Source of the DNA: Pseudobutyrivibrio sp. OR37
GTDB taxonomy: Bacteria; Bacillota; Clostridia; Lachnospirales; Lachnospiraceae
NCBI RefSeq assembly: GCF_900113655.1
Contig: NZ_FOQF01000006.1
Span: 1-64,000 of the forward strand
Reading direction: 5' to 3'
DNA: 64,000 bases
Shown here: one piece after another, positions 44,928 through 53,737 of the stretch
Layout: every line of letters starts with the position of its first letter
Position numbering within the stretch: position 1 is the first letter of the stretch
Program-made: the position numbers and the translations under genes
Notes under the pieces: model-generated
The model's database searches: none
The model's input: the letters and a program-made list of their open reading frames with translations, nothing else
Told to the model about the DNA's origin: nothing

Positions 44928-46454
44928 ATGAACAGTCAAACTTTGAGAGAGGCTAGAAAATACGAGGAGGCCTTTGAAAAGTTAATTCCAGCGGAGCAAA
45001 GACCAAAATTTCATTTGTCTCCACGAGTAGGTTGGATGAACGATCCAAACGGATTTTGCATCTATAACGATCAGTACCATTTGTTTTATCAGTACCATCC
45101 ATATGATGCACATTGGGGACCAATGCATTGGGGTCATGCAGTAAGTAAGGATTTGCTCCACTGGGAGTTCCTTCCTGTAGCACTTGCACCAGATGAGTAT
45201 TACGATAAGGATGGCGTTTTCTCAGGAAGCGCCATTACCTTAAAGGATGGAAGACATTTGCTCATATACACGGGAGTTATGAAGCGCACTGTGGAAAATG
45301 GACAGATGAAGGAATTTCAGACACAGTGTATTGCTATAGGCGATGGCCTAGATTATGAAAAATATGAAAATAATCCGGTAATCAATTCGGATTTAATTCC
45401 AGAGGGTGCCAGCAAGACAGACTTCAGAGACCCAAAGATTTGGGAAAAGGCTGATGGAACCTACAGATGTCTTGTAGCAAACCGTCCAGCAGATGGAAGT
45501 GGTCAGTTACTCTTATTCAAGAGTGACGACTGCATCCACTGGGATTTTGAAAAAGTTTTTGCTGAAAATCAGAGACGCTATGGTCTCATGTGGGAGTGCC
45601 CAGATTTCTTTACTTTAGATGGAAAGGGCGTACTTCTCACTAGTCCACAGGATATGCTCCCAGAAGGCTTTGAATTCCACAATGGTAACGGTAACCTTTG
45701 CATTATTGGCTCTTATGATGATGCTACAGATACCTTTACAGAGGAAAATGTTCAGGCTGTTGATTACGGAATCGATTTCTACGCTATGCAAACAATCCTT
45801 ACAAAGGATGGCAGACGTGTAATGATTGGCTGGATGCAGAACTGGGATACAGCAGGTGCTCATGATGCTAGAGAGCCATGGTTTGGTCAGATGTCACTTC
45901 CTAGAGAAGTTACAATCAAGGACGGCAGATTATGTCAGTGGCCTATAAAAGAACTTGACGACATGCGTACAAATAAGGTAGAGTACAAAGATGCAGTTGT
46001 TGAAGCAACAAAGGACCTTAAGGATAGTGATAGCGAATCTATCACAGGTGGTGTTTCATTCGACGGAATCAAGGGTAGATGCCTTGATATGGAGCTTGAG
46101 GTTAAGCCAAAGGATCTTGACGCAATGTTCGACAGATTTGTTATTTCAATCGCTGCAGATGACAAATTCCATACAGATATTGTACTTCGTCCAAAGGAAA
46201 ATATTGCAAAGATTGACAGAAAGTTCTCTGGAAGTAGACGCGCAATAGTGCATCAAAGACGTGCTCATATTCCATGGACAGATGAGACAATAAAGGTTAG
46301 AATTGTCATGGATAGATACAGCATGGAGGTATTCTTTGAGGAAGGTAAGTATGTTATGACAGCATCACTTCCAACAGATGTATCCTGCGACGGAATCTAT
46401 TTCAATACTAACGAGGATGCTATCGTAAGCATCACAAAATATGATTTAAATTAA
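44928..46454 (+). CDS. scrB: cytoplasmic GH32 beta-fructosidase (sucrose/fructan hydrolase)
   Basis: 508 residues without a signal peptide. GH32 catalytic trio: nucleophile Asp39 in WMNDPNGFCIYND, Asp168 in DFRDPKIW and acid/base Glu223 in MWECPDFF. A C-terminal beta-sandwich starts near 350, with MDRYSMEVFFEEGKYVMT. Cleaves sucrose, sucrose 6-phosphate or short fructans to fructose. The importer in the same operon is an ABC type without phosphorylation, so unphosphorylated oligosaccharides are the likely substrate. AGGAAGAG before the ATG. Confidence 0.93.
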   Translation: MNSQTLREARKYEEAFEKLIPAEQRPKFHLSPRVGWMNDPNGFCIYNDQYHLFYQYHPYDAHWGPMHWGHAVSKDLLHWEFLPVALAPDEYYDKDGVFSGSAITLKDGRHLLIYTGVMKRTVENGQMKEFQTQCIAIGDGLDYEKYENNPVINSDLIPEGASKTDFRDPKIWEKADGTYRCLVANRPADGSGQLLLFKSDDCIHWDFEKVFAENQRRYGLMWECPDFFTLDGKGVLLTSPQDMLPEGFEFHNGNGNLCIIGSYDDATDTFTEENVQAVDYGIDFYAMQTILTKDGRRVMIGWMQNWDTAGAHDAREPWFGQMSLPREVTIKDGRLCQWPIKELDDMRTNKVEYKDAVVEATKDLKDSDSESITGGVSFDGIKGRCLDMELEVKPKDLDAMFDRFVISIAADDKFHTDIVLRPKENIAKIDRKFSGSRRAIVHQRRAHIPWTDETIKVRIVMDRYSMEVFFEEGKYVMTASLPTDVSCDGIYFNTNEDAIVSITKYDLN

Positions 46455-46474
46455 ATTTTTAAGAGCGAGGGATT

Positions 46475-47440
46475 ATGAGTAAAACATTTGACGTAGTTGC
46501 TTTAGGCGAGCTATTAATTGATTTCACTGAAAACGGGTTAAGTGAGCAGGGTAACCCACTTCTTGAGGCCAACCCAGGTGGCGCCCCATGTAACGTGCTT
46601 GCAATGCTTCAAAATTATGGTAAGTCCACAGCATTCATTGGCAAGGTAGGAAACGACAATTTCGGACACATCTTAGCAGACACTGTTAAGAGTCTTGGCA
46701 TCGATATTTCTAATTTGAAATATGATGATGAGGTACACACAACACTTGCTTTTGTACACACCTACGAAGATGGAGACAGAGATTTCTCGTTCTATAGAAA
46801 TCCAGGTGCTGATGTAAGATTAAGCGCAGAGGAAATTAATCCTGAGCTTATCGGAAGTGCCAGAATCTTCCATTTCGGCACACTTTCAATGACACATTCA
46901 ACAGTTGAACATGCCACAATCAAGGCTATTCAGCTTGCAAAGGATAATGGCTGCTTAATCAGCTTTGATCCTAACTTACGTCCACCTCTTTGGAACGATT
47001 TAAGCGTTGCAAAGGAAAAGATGGATTACGGATTTAGTAATTGTGATATCTTAAAGATTTCTGATGATGAGGTTACTTTCTTTACAGGCGAGGCTGACGT
47101 CCTTAAGGGAGCACAGCTCATCAAAGAAAGATACGGAATCAAGCTTGTATGTGCTACGCTTGGTAAGGATGGCAGCTATGCACTTTATGGTGATAAGGTA
47201 GTTAAATGCAATCCATTCCTTAATCCAAACACAATCGAGACAACAGGAGCTGGTGATACATTCATGGGTTCAGTTCTTAACTCAGTGCTTGAGGTTGGTA
47301 TCGACAATTACGATGAGGACAGCCTCATGGCTATGCTTACAACAGCTAATGCAGCTGCATCTCTCATCACTACTAAGCGCGGAGCTTTAAGGGTAATGCC
47401 TACAGTAGAAGAAATTGAGAATTACAAGAAAACATTGTAA
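46475..47440 (+). CDS. scrK: fructokinase, PfkB family
   Basis: 321 residues, ribokinase fold: VALGELLIDFTENG, EANPGGAPCNVLAMLQNYG, KVGNDNFGHIL, ISFDPNLRPPLW, and the catalytic base in TTGAGDTFMGSVLN (GAGD). Phosphorylates fructose from the GH32 enzyme encoded 20 bases upstream. Last gene of the operon, ended by the hairpin at 47459. Confidence 0.94.
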   Translation: MSKTFDVVALGELLIDFTENGLSEQGNPLLEANPGGAPCNVLAMLQNYGKSTAFIGKVGNDNFGHILADTVKSLGIDISNLKYDDEVHTTLAFVHTYEDGDRDFSFYRNPGADVRLSAEEINPELIGSARIFHFGTLSMTHSTVEHATIKAIQLAKDNGCLISFDPNLRPPLWNDLSVAKEKMDYGFSNCDILKISDDEVTFFTGEADVLKGAQLIKERYGIKLVCATLGKDGSYALYGDKVVKCNPFLNPNTIETTGAGDTFMGSVLNSVLEVGIDNYDEDSLMAMLTTANAAASLITTKRGALRVMPTVEEIENYKKTL

Positions 47441-47458
47441 TAACAATTGATTTATAGT

Positions 47459-47517
47459 ATAGTATCAAGAGTGAATACTTTAGTATATTAAAGTGAGCGC
47501 TTTTGATACTATCTTTT
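47459..47517 (+). terminator. terminator of fructan locus 2
   Basis: ATAGTATCAAgAG pairs with CTTTTGATACTAT, followed by CTTTTT; a second hairpin ACTTTA/TAAAGT sits in the loop. Confidence 0.75.
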
Positions 47518-47533
47518 TATATAGAGGTATTAC

Positions 47534-48853
47534 ATGGATTTATTTGATTACATGAGGCAGGAAGCGAAGAAAAAAGAATCGCCTCTTGCTGCAAGACTTC
47601 GTCCTACCACTCTTGATGAAGTGGTTGGGCAGCAGCATATCATTGGCAAAGACAAGCTTTTGTATCGTGCCATCAAGGCGGACAAGCTTTCTTCTATTAT
47701 ATTTTATGGACCGCCAGGCACAGGAAAGACTACACTAGCACAGGTTATTGCCCACACAACATCGGCGGAATTTACATCAATTAACGCAACTACATCAGGT
47801 AAAAAGGATATGGAGGCCGTGGTAGAGGGAGCCAAACAGACCCTTGGAGCCTACGGCAAAAAGACCATACTTTTCATAGACGAGATTCACAGATTTAATA
47901 AAGGCCAGCAGGATTATCTTCTTCCATTTGTGGAGGATGGCACAATCATATTGATAGGTGCCACCACAGAAAATCCTTACTTCGAGGTAAACGGAGCGCT
48001 TCTGTCTCGTTCCATCATCTTCGAACTGAAGCCACTTGATTCTGAGGATATAAAAACACTTATTATGCGAGCCCTTACAGATGTTGAGAAGGGACTTGGC
48101 AGCTATGATGCCATTATCGATGATGACGCACTGGAATTTTTAGCAGATATAGCAAACGGAGATGCCAGAAGTGCACTTACAGCTATAGAGCTGGGCGTTC
48201 TTACTACAGACAGGTCTGAGGATGGTAAGATTCACATCACTATAGATGTAGCCAGCGAATGCATCCAAAGAAGAGTTATCAAATACGACAAAGATGGCGA
48301 TAATCATTATGACACCATCTCTGCTTTTATTAAAAGTATGAGAGGCTCTGACCCAGATGCGGCAGTATATTATCTGGCAAGGATGCTATACGCAGGAGAA
48401 GATCCAAAATTTATAGCAAGACGTATCTGTATATGTGCATCAGAGGATGTAGGAAATGCAGACCCACAGGCCCTTGTGGTTGCCACATCAGCATTCCTTG
48501 CAACAGAACGCATCGGCATGCCAGAATGCCAGATTATTTTATCTCATGCAGCCACCTATGTGGCATGTGCACCAAAGTCAAATGCAGCCTACGGAGCCAT
48601 TGACCTTGCTATGCAGGAGGTAAAAAACAACACTACCAGACCAATCCCAACACATCTTCAGGATGCCCATTACAAATCAGCAGGCAAGCTTGGACATGGC
48701 ATTGGATATGAATATGCACACGATTTCCCAAATCATTTTTCCCACCAAAGGTATCTGCCTGAGGGACTTGAAATCGGTGATTTCTACAAGCCAGGGGACC
48801 TTGGCTACGAAAAGCAAATTAAAGATTATTTAGAATACATAAGAACCCACTAA
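47534..48853 (+). CDS. rarA: AAA+ ATPase RarA (MgsA), replication-recombination protein
   Basis: 439 residues, clamp-loader-like. AARLRPTTLDEVVGQQHIIG, Walker A GPPGTGKTT, Walker B ILFIDEIHRFN, sensor GATTENPYFEVN with the arginine finger in LLSRSIIFEL, and the C-terminal RarA domain (YYLARMLYAGEDPKFIARR, ICASEDVGNADP). Acts at stalled replication forks. RAGGT-type site just before the ATG. Normal length, monocistronic. Confidence 0.95.
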   Translation: MDLFDYMRQEAKKKESPLAARLRPTTLDEVVGQQHIIGKDKLLYRAIKADKLSSIIFYGPPGTGKTTLAQVIAHTTSAEFTSINATTSGKKDMEAVVEGAKQTLGAYGKKTILFIDEIHRFNKGQQDYLLPFVEDGTIILIGATTENPYFEVNGALLSRSIIFELKPLDSEDIKTLIMRALTDVEKGLGSYDAIIDDDALEFLADIANGDARSALTAIELGVLTTDRSEDGKIHITIDVASECIQRRVIKYDKDGDNHYDTISAFIKSMRGSDPDAAVYYLARMLYAGEDPKFIARRICICASEDVGNADPQALVVATSAFLATERIGMPECQIILSHAATYVACAPKSNAAYGAIDLAMQEVKNNTTRPIPTHLQDAHYKSAGKLGHGIGYEYAHDFPNHFSHQRYLPEGLEIGDFYKPGDLGYEKQIKDYLEYIRTH

Positions 48854-48907
48854 GAGGCTTCCCCCTTAAGTAGGGGGAAGCTGTCAGCGCAGCTGACTGA
48901 TGAGGGT
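48854..48907. repeat. palindromic intergenic repeat, half copy
   Basis: GGCTTCCCCCTTAAG-TAGGGGGAAGC hairpin, then CTGTCAGCGCAGCTGAC and TGATGAGGG. It is one half of the element at 15414-15535 and starts right at the rarA stop codon, where it likely terminates transcription. Confidence 0.75.
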
Positions 48908-48944
48908 ATGACATTTCATATATAGAAAGAGAGAGAGGACAACT

Positions 48945-50234
48945 ATGAAAAAGTACACTGAAATGACCCCAGAAGAATTAGCAGCAGAGAAGGAACTACT
49001 CAGAAAAGAGTATGTAGCATGGCAGGCAAAGGGCCTTAAGCTTGATATGAGCCGTGGAAAGCCATCACTTGAACAGCTTAACCTATCTATGCCACTATTC
49101 GATATCCTTGATGGAAAGTCACTTATGAAGTGTATGAATGGTGTAGAGACCAGAAACTACGGTCAGCTTGAAGGTATCGTAGAGGCACAGCATCTTATGG
49201 CAGAAATCATGGATTGCCAGCCAGAGCAGGTTATCGTATGTGGTAACTCATCTCTTAATATCATGTTTGATACGGTTGCCCGTGGTTACATGTTTGGTTT
49301 CGATGGATGCACACCATGGTGCAAGCTTGAGCGTGTAAGATGGTTATGCCCAGTTCCAGGTTATGACAGACATTTTGCTATCACACAGCATTTTGGATTT
49401 GATATGATTAACGTTCCTATGAACGAGGACGGTCCAGATATGGATGTTATCGAAGGCCTTGTTGCCGCAGACGATAGTATCAAGGGTATTTGGTGCGTAC
49501 CTAAATATTCTAATCCACAGGGTATAGTATATTCGGATGAGGTTGTTAGACGTATGGCAAACCTTAAGCCAGCAGCTAAGGATTTTAGAGTATTCTGGGA
49601 TAACGCTTATGCGGTACATCATCTTTACAAGGAAAAGAGCAAGATTTTAAATATCCTTCACGAGTGTGAGGAAGCAGACAATCCAAATCTTGTATTTGAA
49701 TTTGCATCTACATCCAAGATTACATTTGCAGGTGGAGGTATCGCTGCAATCGCTTGCAACCACAACAACCGTGAAGAACTTAAGAAGACACTTACTGTTC
49801 AGACAATCGGATTTGATAAAATCAACATGCTTCGCCATGCTAGATACTTCCAGGATGTGGAATCAGTATCTAAGCACATGGAGAGACATGCAAAGATTCT
49901 TCGTCCTAAGTTTGAGCTTGTTATTAAGACAATGGAAGAGGATTTAACAGGTCCTGGATGCGGTTCATGGATTTCACCAAAGGGTGGATATTTCATCACA
50001 TTTGAGGCTCCAAAGGGAACAGCTACTCGTATCGTAGATTTAGCATCAGAGGCAGGCGTTAAGCTTACACCAGCCGGCGCACCATTCCCATATCACATGG
50101 ATCCAGGCGATTCAATTATCCGCTTTGCTCCATCTCTTCCACCAATCGAAGAGCTTGAACAGGCAGCTAAAATCTTTACAGTATGCGCACGTATCGCATA
50201 TTTGGAAAAGCTTATTTTAGCTAAGATGGAATAA
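48945..50234 (+). CDS. class I aminotransferase (PLP), putative aspartate aminotransferase type
   Basis: 429 residues. Fold-type I PLP enzyme: LDMSRGKPSLEQLNLSMP, NYGQLEGIVEAQ, GNSSLNIMFD, YSNPQGIVYSDE, FWDNAYAVHHL and the PLP lysine in FASTSKITFAGGGIAAI, then RFAPSLPP with the substrate-binding Arg. This set is that of a distinct branch resembling MocR-type aminotransferase domains but without a DNA-binding part. Amino donor unknown. AGAGAGAGGA before the ATG. Confidence 0.88.
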   Translation: MKKYTEMTPEELAAEKELLRKEYVAWQAKGLKLDMSRGKPSLEQLNLSMPLFDILDGKSLMKCMNGVETRNYGQLEGIVEAQHLMAEIMDCQPEQVIVCGNSSLNIMFDTVARGYMFGFDGCTPWCKLERVRWLCPVPGYDRHFAITQHFGFDMINVPMNEDGPDMDVIEGLVAADDSIKGIWCVPKYSNPQGIVYSDEVVRRMANLKPAAKDFRVFWDNAYAVHHLYKEKSKILNILHECEEADNPNLVFEFASTSKITFAGGGIAAIACNHNNREELKKTLTVQTIGFDKINMLRHARYFQDVESVSKHMERHAKILRPKFELVIKTMEEDLTGPGCGSWISPKGGYFITFEAPKGTATRIVDLASEAGVKLTPAGAPFPYHMDPGDSIIRFAPSLPPIEELEQAAKIFTVCARIAYLEKLILAKME

Positions 50235-50321
50235 TATAAAAATACCTATTCATCCTCCCATCTACTTATGGTAAAATAACCATTAATAAGCTCTGATGAG
50301 CAATTAATGGGAGGATATATC

Positions 50322-51533
50322 ATGGGTAACGCAATCGTCGCACAGTCAGGTGGTCCTACTGTTGCAATTAATGCCAGTCTTGCTGGTGTCATCGAGGGAG
50401 CACTTGCCTCAAAATACGATAATATCTACGGTTCCTTAAATGGAATTCTCGGTATCAAAGATGATAACGTCATCGACCTTGGAAAAATCGCAAATTCAGA
50501 TCCAAACTTTATTAAACAACTTAAAACAACACCTGCTATGTTTTTAGGTTCATGCCGCTTTAAGCTACCTAGTGTTGAGTCAAATGACCCTATTTACAAG
50601 CATCTTTTCGAGCAGTTCGATAAGTACAATATCGACGCATTTTTCTACATCGGCGGAAATGATTCTATGGATACCGTTGATAAGCTTTCTGCATACGCAA
50701 AACAAATCGATTCACACATCAGATTTATTGGAGTCCCTAAAACAATTGATAATGACCTTTGTGTCACAGACCATACACCAGGTTTTGGTTCGGCAGCTAA
50801 ATACATCGCTACTACCACAATGGAAGTAGTATACGACGCTAAGATTTACAATTCACCTAGCGTAACTATCATCGAAGTAATGGGACGTGATGCAGGATGG
50901 CTTACAGCAGCTACATCACTTGCCAGAAACGAATACTGTGCAGGCCCAGATTTAATTTACTTACCTGAGGTTCCATTTAACACAGAGATTTTTGTTAACG
51001 ATTTGTCTCGTCTTCTTAAGGAAAAGACAAACATCGTTGTTGCAGTTTCAGAGGGGATTCGTGATGCAGCAGGAGAATATATCTCAGCATCAACAGGAAC
51101 ACTTGATAACTTTGGACATGCCCAGCTTTCGGGTGCTGGAAAGACACTTGAATATCTTGTAAAGGACAGACTTGGTTGCAAGTGCCGTTCTATCGAGGTA
51201 AACGTACTTCAGCGTGCAGCTGCTCACATGTGCTCGCTTACGGATATCGAAGAATCTGTAGAGCTTGGTAAGCATGGAGTTAAGTATGCTGAGGATGGAG
51301 TTACAGGTGCGATGGTTATCTTAAAGCGCACAAGCAACGCGCCATATACTGTTGAATACGATTACGCCAAGATACATGATATTGCTAATGAAGCAAAGGA
51401 AGTGCCTAAGGAGTGGATTAATTCAACTCACAATTGGGTTACGGATGAAATGATTGAATACTTAAAGCCTTTGGTTATCGGAGAGCCAAAGCTTGAATAT
51501 AAAGATGGATTACCTGTATATGTGACAATGTAA
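50322..51533 (+). CDS. pfp: 6-phosphofructokinase, pyrophosphate-dependent type
   Basis: 403 residues from ATG 50322 (GGGAGG 5 bases upstream; the earlier ATG lacks a site). PFK fold: AIVAQSGGPTVAINASLAGV, GGNDSMDTVDKLSAYA, GVPKTIDNDLCVTDHTPGFG and VMGRDAGWLTAA. Lys in PKTIDND and the Asn-Asp in GGNDS, instead of PGTIDND and GGDGS, point to pyrophosphate rather than ATP as phosphate donor. It makes fructose 1,6-bisphosphate in glycolysis and can run backwards. Confidence 0.88.
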   Translation: MGNAIVAQSGGPTVAINASLAGVIEGALASKYDNIYGSLNGILGIKDDNVIDLGKIANSDPNFIKQLKTTPAMFLGSCRFKLPSVESNDPIYKHLFEQFDKYNIDAFFYIGGNDSMDTVDKLSAYAKQIDSHIRFIGVPKTIDNDLCVTDHTPGFGSAAKYIATTTMEVVYDAKIYNSPSVTIIEVMGRDAGWLTAATSLARNEYCAGPDLIYLPEVPFNTEIFVNDLSRLLKEKTNIVVAVSEGIRDAAGEYISASTGTLDNFGHAQLSGAGKTLEYLVKDRLGCKCRSIEVNVLQRAAAHMCSLTDIEESVELGKHGVKYAEDGVTGAMVILKRTSNAPYTVEYDYAKIHDIANEAKEVPKEWINSTHNWVTDEMIEYLKPLVIGEPKLEYKDGLPVYVTM

Positions 51534-51613
51534 AAAAAGGCTTCCCCCAAAGGGGGAAGCTGTCACCGAAGGTGACTGATGAGGGCTGTGTCTACAAATG
51601 CCCCTCATCAGTT
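51534..51613. repeat. palindromic intergenic repeat, truncated copy
   Basis: AAAGGCTTCCCCCAAAGG and GGGGAAGCTG form the first hairpin, then TCACCGAAGGTGA and GATGAGGG. After 16 bases the second half begins (CCCCTCATCAGTTA) but breaks off before its outer hairpin. It lies between convergent pfp and proC. Confidence 0.75.
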
Positions 51614-51619
51614 ATTTTT

Positions 51620-52423
51620 TTACAATTCTCTAGATTTATCAATACAAACCCTTTCAGCTTCAATAACCGCATTTCTAAAGCCAAGTGCTTCAAGTGTTGC
51701 AACAGCCTCAATAGTAGTGCCACCTGGTGAGCAAACCTGATCCTTAAGTACGCCAGGATGTTCACCTGTTTCAAGAACCATTTTGGCAGAACCAAGAACG
51801 GCCTGTGCTGCGAATTTGTAAGCTTGTGCACGAGGCATGCCTTCTGCTACGGCACCATCTGCCAGTGCCTCTATAAACATAAATACATAGGCAGGTGAAG
51901 AACCGCTGATTCCTACAACTGCATCCTGAAGTCTTTCAGGAACAATCTCAGCCTTTCCGAAGGATTCGAAAAGCTTTAGTATATCTGTTGCTTCCTCGTC
52001 AGATACCAGTTCGTTAGGGCTAAGAGCGCTCATGGCCTCGCCAACAAGGGCAGGAGTGTTAGGCATTACACGAATAAGCTTAAGCTTCTTGCCAAACAGC
52101 TCTGAAAGCTTTTCAAGCGACTGGCCTGCAGCGATGCTTACAACAATCTTATTGTTAAAATCCATATCCTTGATGCCATCAATTACATGTGCTAAATACT
52201 GAGGCTTAACTGCTAAAAATACGATATCAGCAAATTCAACAGCATCTCTATTGTTAGTGCTGGTCTTTACACCAAAATCTTCGCTAACTTTATCAAGAGC
52301 AGCCTGGAAAATATCACTGGCCATCACATCCTCTGCATCTACCATACCGGCAGAAATAATTCCACCCATCATGGCAGAACCCATGTTACCTGTTCCAATA
52401 AAACCGATTTTCATTTTAGTCAA
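51620..52423 (-). CDS. proC: pyrroline-5-carboxylate reductase
   Basis: 267 residues: Rossmann start IGFIGTGNMGSAMMGGI, VFLAVKPQYL, VSIAAGQSLEKL, RVMPNTPALVGE, GISGSSPAYVFMFIEALADG and the C-terminal VCSPGGTTIEAVATLE. Last step of proline synthesis with NAD(P)H. AGGAGG lies upstream of the ATG. Normal length; convergent with pfp, and separated from mazF by 31 bases. Confidence 0.96.
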   Translation of the reverse strand: MTKMKIGFIGTGNMGSAMMGGIISAGMVDAEDVMASDIFQAALDKVSEDFGVKTSTNNRDAVEFADIVFLAVKPQYLAHVIDGIKDMDFNNKIVVSIAAGQSLEKLSELFGKKLKLIRVMPNTPALVGEAMSALSPNELVSDEEATDILKLFESFGKAEIVPERLQDAVVGISGSSPAYVFMFIEALADGAVAEGMPRAQAYKFAAQAVLGSAKMVLETGEHPGVLKDQVCSPGGTTIEAVATLEALGFRNAVIEAERVCIDKSREL

Positions 52424-52454
52424 TACCTCCTACTTTGCTATTATTTGTACTGAA

Positions 52455-52745
52455 TTATAAAATATCGAATAATCCCTGTATAACATCTATTATATTTTGC
52501 ATTTCATTTAGTGGTAAAGTCCCAAGTTTTTTATAGAAACGTGTATTTAAATCAATATATCTTAGCTGTTCTGTAATAAGTAAATCTTTAGAAAATGAAT
52601 TTTTAATATGAGTGACAGATTCGCTAAAGTTGTTACTTAAAGGAATCACAATGCAAACTTCATTTTCATTAATTATATCACGGCTAACAACTAATAAATG
52701 GTTTTTTATGCCTTCAACTTTAATAATTTCTCCTTGGCTTACCAC
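52455..52745 (-). CDS. type II toxin, MazF/PemK-like endoribonuclease
   Basis: 96 residues: QGEIIKVEGIKNHLLVVSRD, CIVIPLSNNF, TEQLRYIDLNTRFYKKLGTL and a final DVIQGLFDIL, the short SH3-like barrel of MazF/PemK ribonucleases. The catalytic Arg of the family is probably in VSRD and the Thr/Ser in EQLRYID is shifted, so activity is not certain. It overlaps the antitoxin gene by 7 bases, typical of coupled pairs. Confidence 0.78.
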   Translation of the reverse strand: MVSQGEIIKVEGIKNHLLVVSRDIINENEVCIVIPLSNNFSESVTHIKNSFSKDLLITEQLRYIDLNTRFYKKLGTLPLNEMQNIIDVIQGLFDIL

Positions 52746-52990
52746 AACTCACTACCTCGGCTTTCTCCCCACTCTATCTCATGACCAAAAGAAAGCTGTA
52801 ATCCTGTCTCATCCATTCTTTCTTCAAGCGTCTTATGCGTAAATTGTTTTTTGGCAGGTTGTAGAGTTAATTTACCATTATCAATAACAGCATCCAATGC
52901 ATCGCCTATTTTAGCATTCATTAATTCCATGATTTCTTTTGGCAAAATAATCCCCTGACTATTTCCCCATTTTTTAATGGAAACTTGCAT
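52739..52990 (-). CDS. type II antitoxin, MazE/AbrB-like
   Basis: About 83 residues from the ATG at 52990 (AGGAGGAG 5 bases before; an extended frame to 53044 crosses the operator). N-terminal swapped-hairpin DNA-binding domain: MQVSIKKWGNSQGIILPKEI, then AKIGDALDAVIDNGKLTLQP. The C-terminal acidic tail (HEIEWGESRGSELW) would wrap the toxin. It likely represses the operon through the palindrome at 53010. Confidence 0.85.
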   Translation of the reverse strand: MQVSIKKWGNSQGIILPKEIMELMNAKIGDALDAVIDNGKLTLQPAKKQFTHKTLEERMDETGLQLSFGHEIEWGESRGSELW

Positions 52991-53009
52991 ATCGCTCCTC
53001 CTATAGTTA

Positions 53010-53032
53010 TACAATGTATATACTACATTGTA
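53010..53032. promoter_or_regulatory. mazEF operator palindrome
   Basis: TACAATGTA-tatac-TACATTGTA, a perfect 9-bp inverted repeat just upstream of the antitoxin ribosome binding site, overlapping a minus-strand TATACA-type -10 sequence. Confidence 0.65.
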
Positions 53033-53120
53033 CACGCTATGCATTCATAAGTAAATAAAGAAAGCATCATTGCTGATGCTAATTAAAAATCTCTATTTTG
53101 TTGTTGGTGTTTAATGATAT

Positions 53121-53419
53121 TACTATCTAGTCAAAGGTTTTTTATGTGAGATAGTAGTGCTTGAATGGATATTTACTATCTGGATTGCATTTTTTTGTTA
53201 CAGATAGTAAATGATTATGGTGTTATTACTATCTGTATAAAGATTTTATTATACAGGTAGTAATTGTTAATTAATGTGTTACTATCTATTTTTTGTTTTT
53301 CACGTCAGATAGTAATTATGCTATATCATACTACTATCTACTGACAAATATTTTTTGTAGATAGTAAGTTTAAGAATTTACACTACTATCTGAAATTGTT
53401 TTTTTATTGTTAGGTAGTA
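53121..53419. repeat. periodic array of 12 alternating half-sites (TACTATCT / AGATAGTA)
   Basis: TACTATCT starts at 53121, 53174, 53227, 53280, 53332 and 53384; the inverse AGATAGTA (or AGGTAGTA) starts at 53149, 53202, 53255, 53307, 53359 and 53412. The period is 52-53 bases throughout, with 19-20 bases inside each TACTATCT-AGATAGTA pair and exactly 17 between pairs. The bases between sites are AT-rich, differ from unit to unit and often hold a T-run. No ORF. The remainder of 53045-53452 shows nothing else. Confidence 0.93.
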
Positions 53420-53452
53420 GAATTCTTGTTAATGACATGGTTAGATATCAGA

Positions 53453-53737
53453 TTATATTACATTCAACCACAATCTGCTTAAATCGCGCTCCTCCAGCAA
53501 AGTGAGAGCGTGTCTAGCCTTAGAGTATTGAATTCTGCTGATTGAAATAATATAAAACTGACGAGCACCATTGTATTTTCTGCGAAGGAAAAATGGAATG
53601 GGCTGGAAAGATTTAGAAAACGCTACTGACTGCTCTAAAAGCAAATCAGATGTGCGATTAGATACCTGTCTGTTAGTTGTACGGCATAATACCACATCTT
53701 TACAAACATTTTTAGATAGTTTTGGTTTCTTTCTCAT
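53453..53737 (-). CDS. small basic protein of unknown function beside the array
   Basis: 94 residues, strongly basic (MRKKPKLSKNVCKDVVLCRT, then FFLRRKYNGARQFYIISISR, then SKARHALTLLEERDLSRLWL). No signal peptide. The last 25 residues look helical. AGGA lies about 11 bases before the ATG, a modest site. It ends 34 bases from the palindrome array. A DNA- or RNA-binding role linked to the array is only a guess. The coding evidence is compositional. Confidence 0.45.
   Translation of the reverse strand: MRKKPKLSKNVCKDVVLCRTTNRQVSNRTSDLLLEQSVAFSKSFQPIPFFLRRKYNGARQFYIISISRIQYSKARHALTLLEERDLSRLWLNVI

Noticed and set aside
53121-53419. CRISPR array
   Set aside because: Repeats are only 8 bp, alternate in orientation, and the bounded sequences are 17-20 bp of AT-rich filler. 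No cas gene is near.
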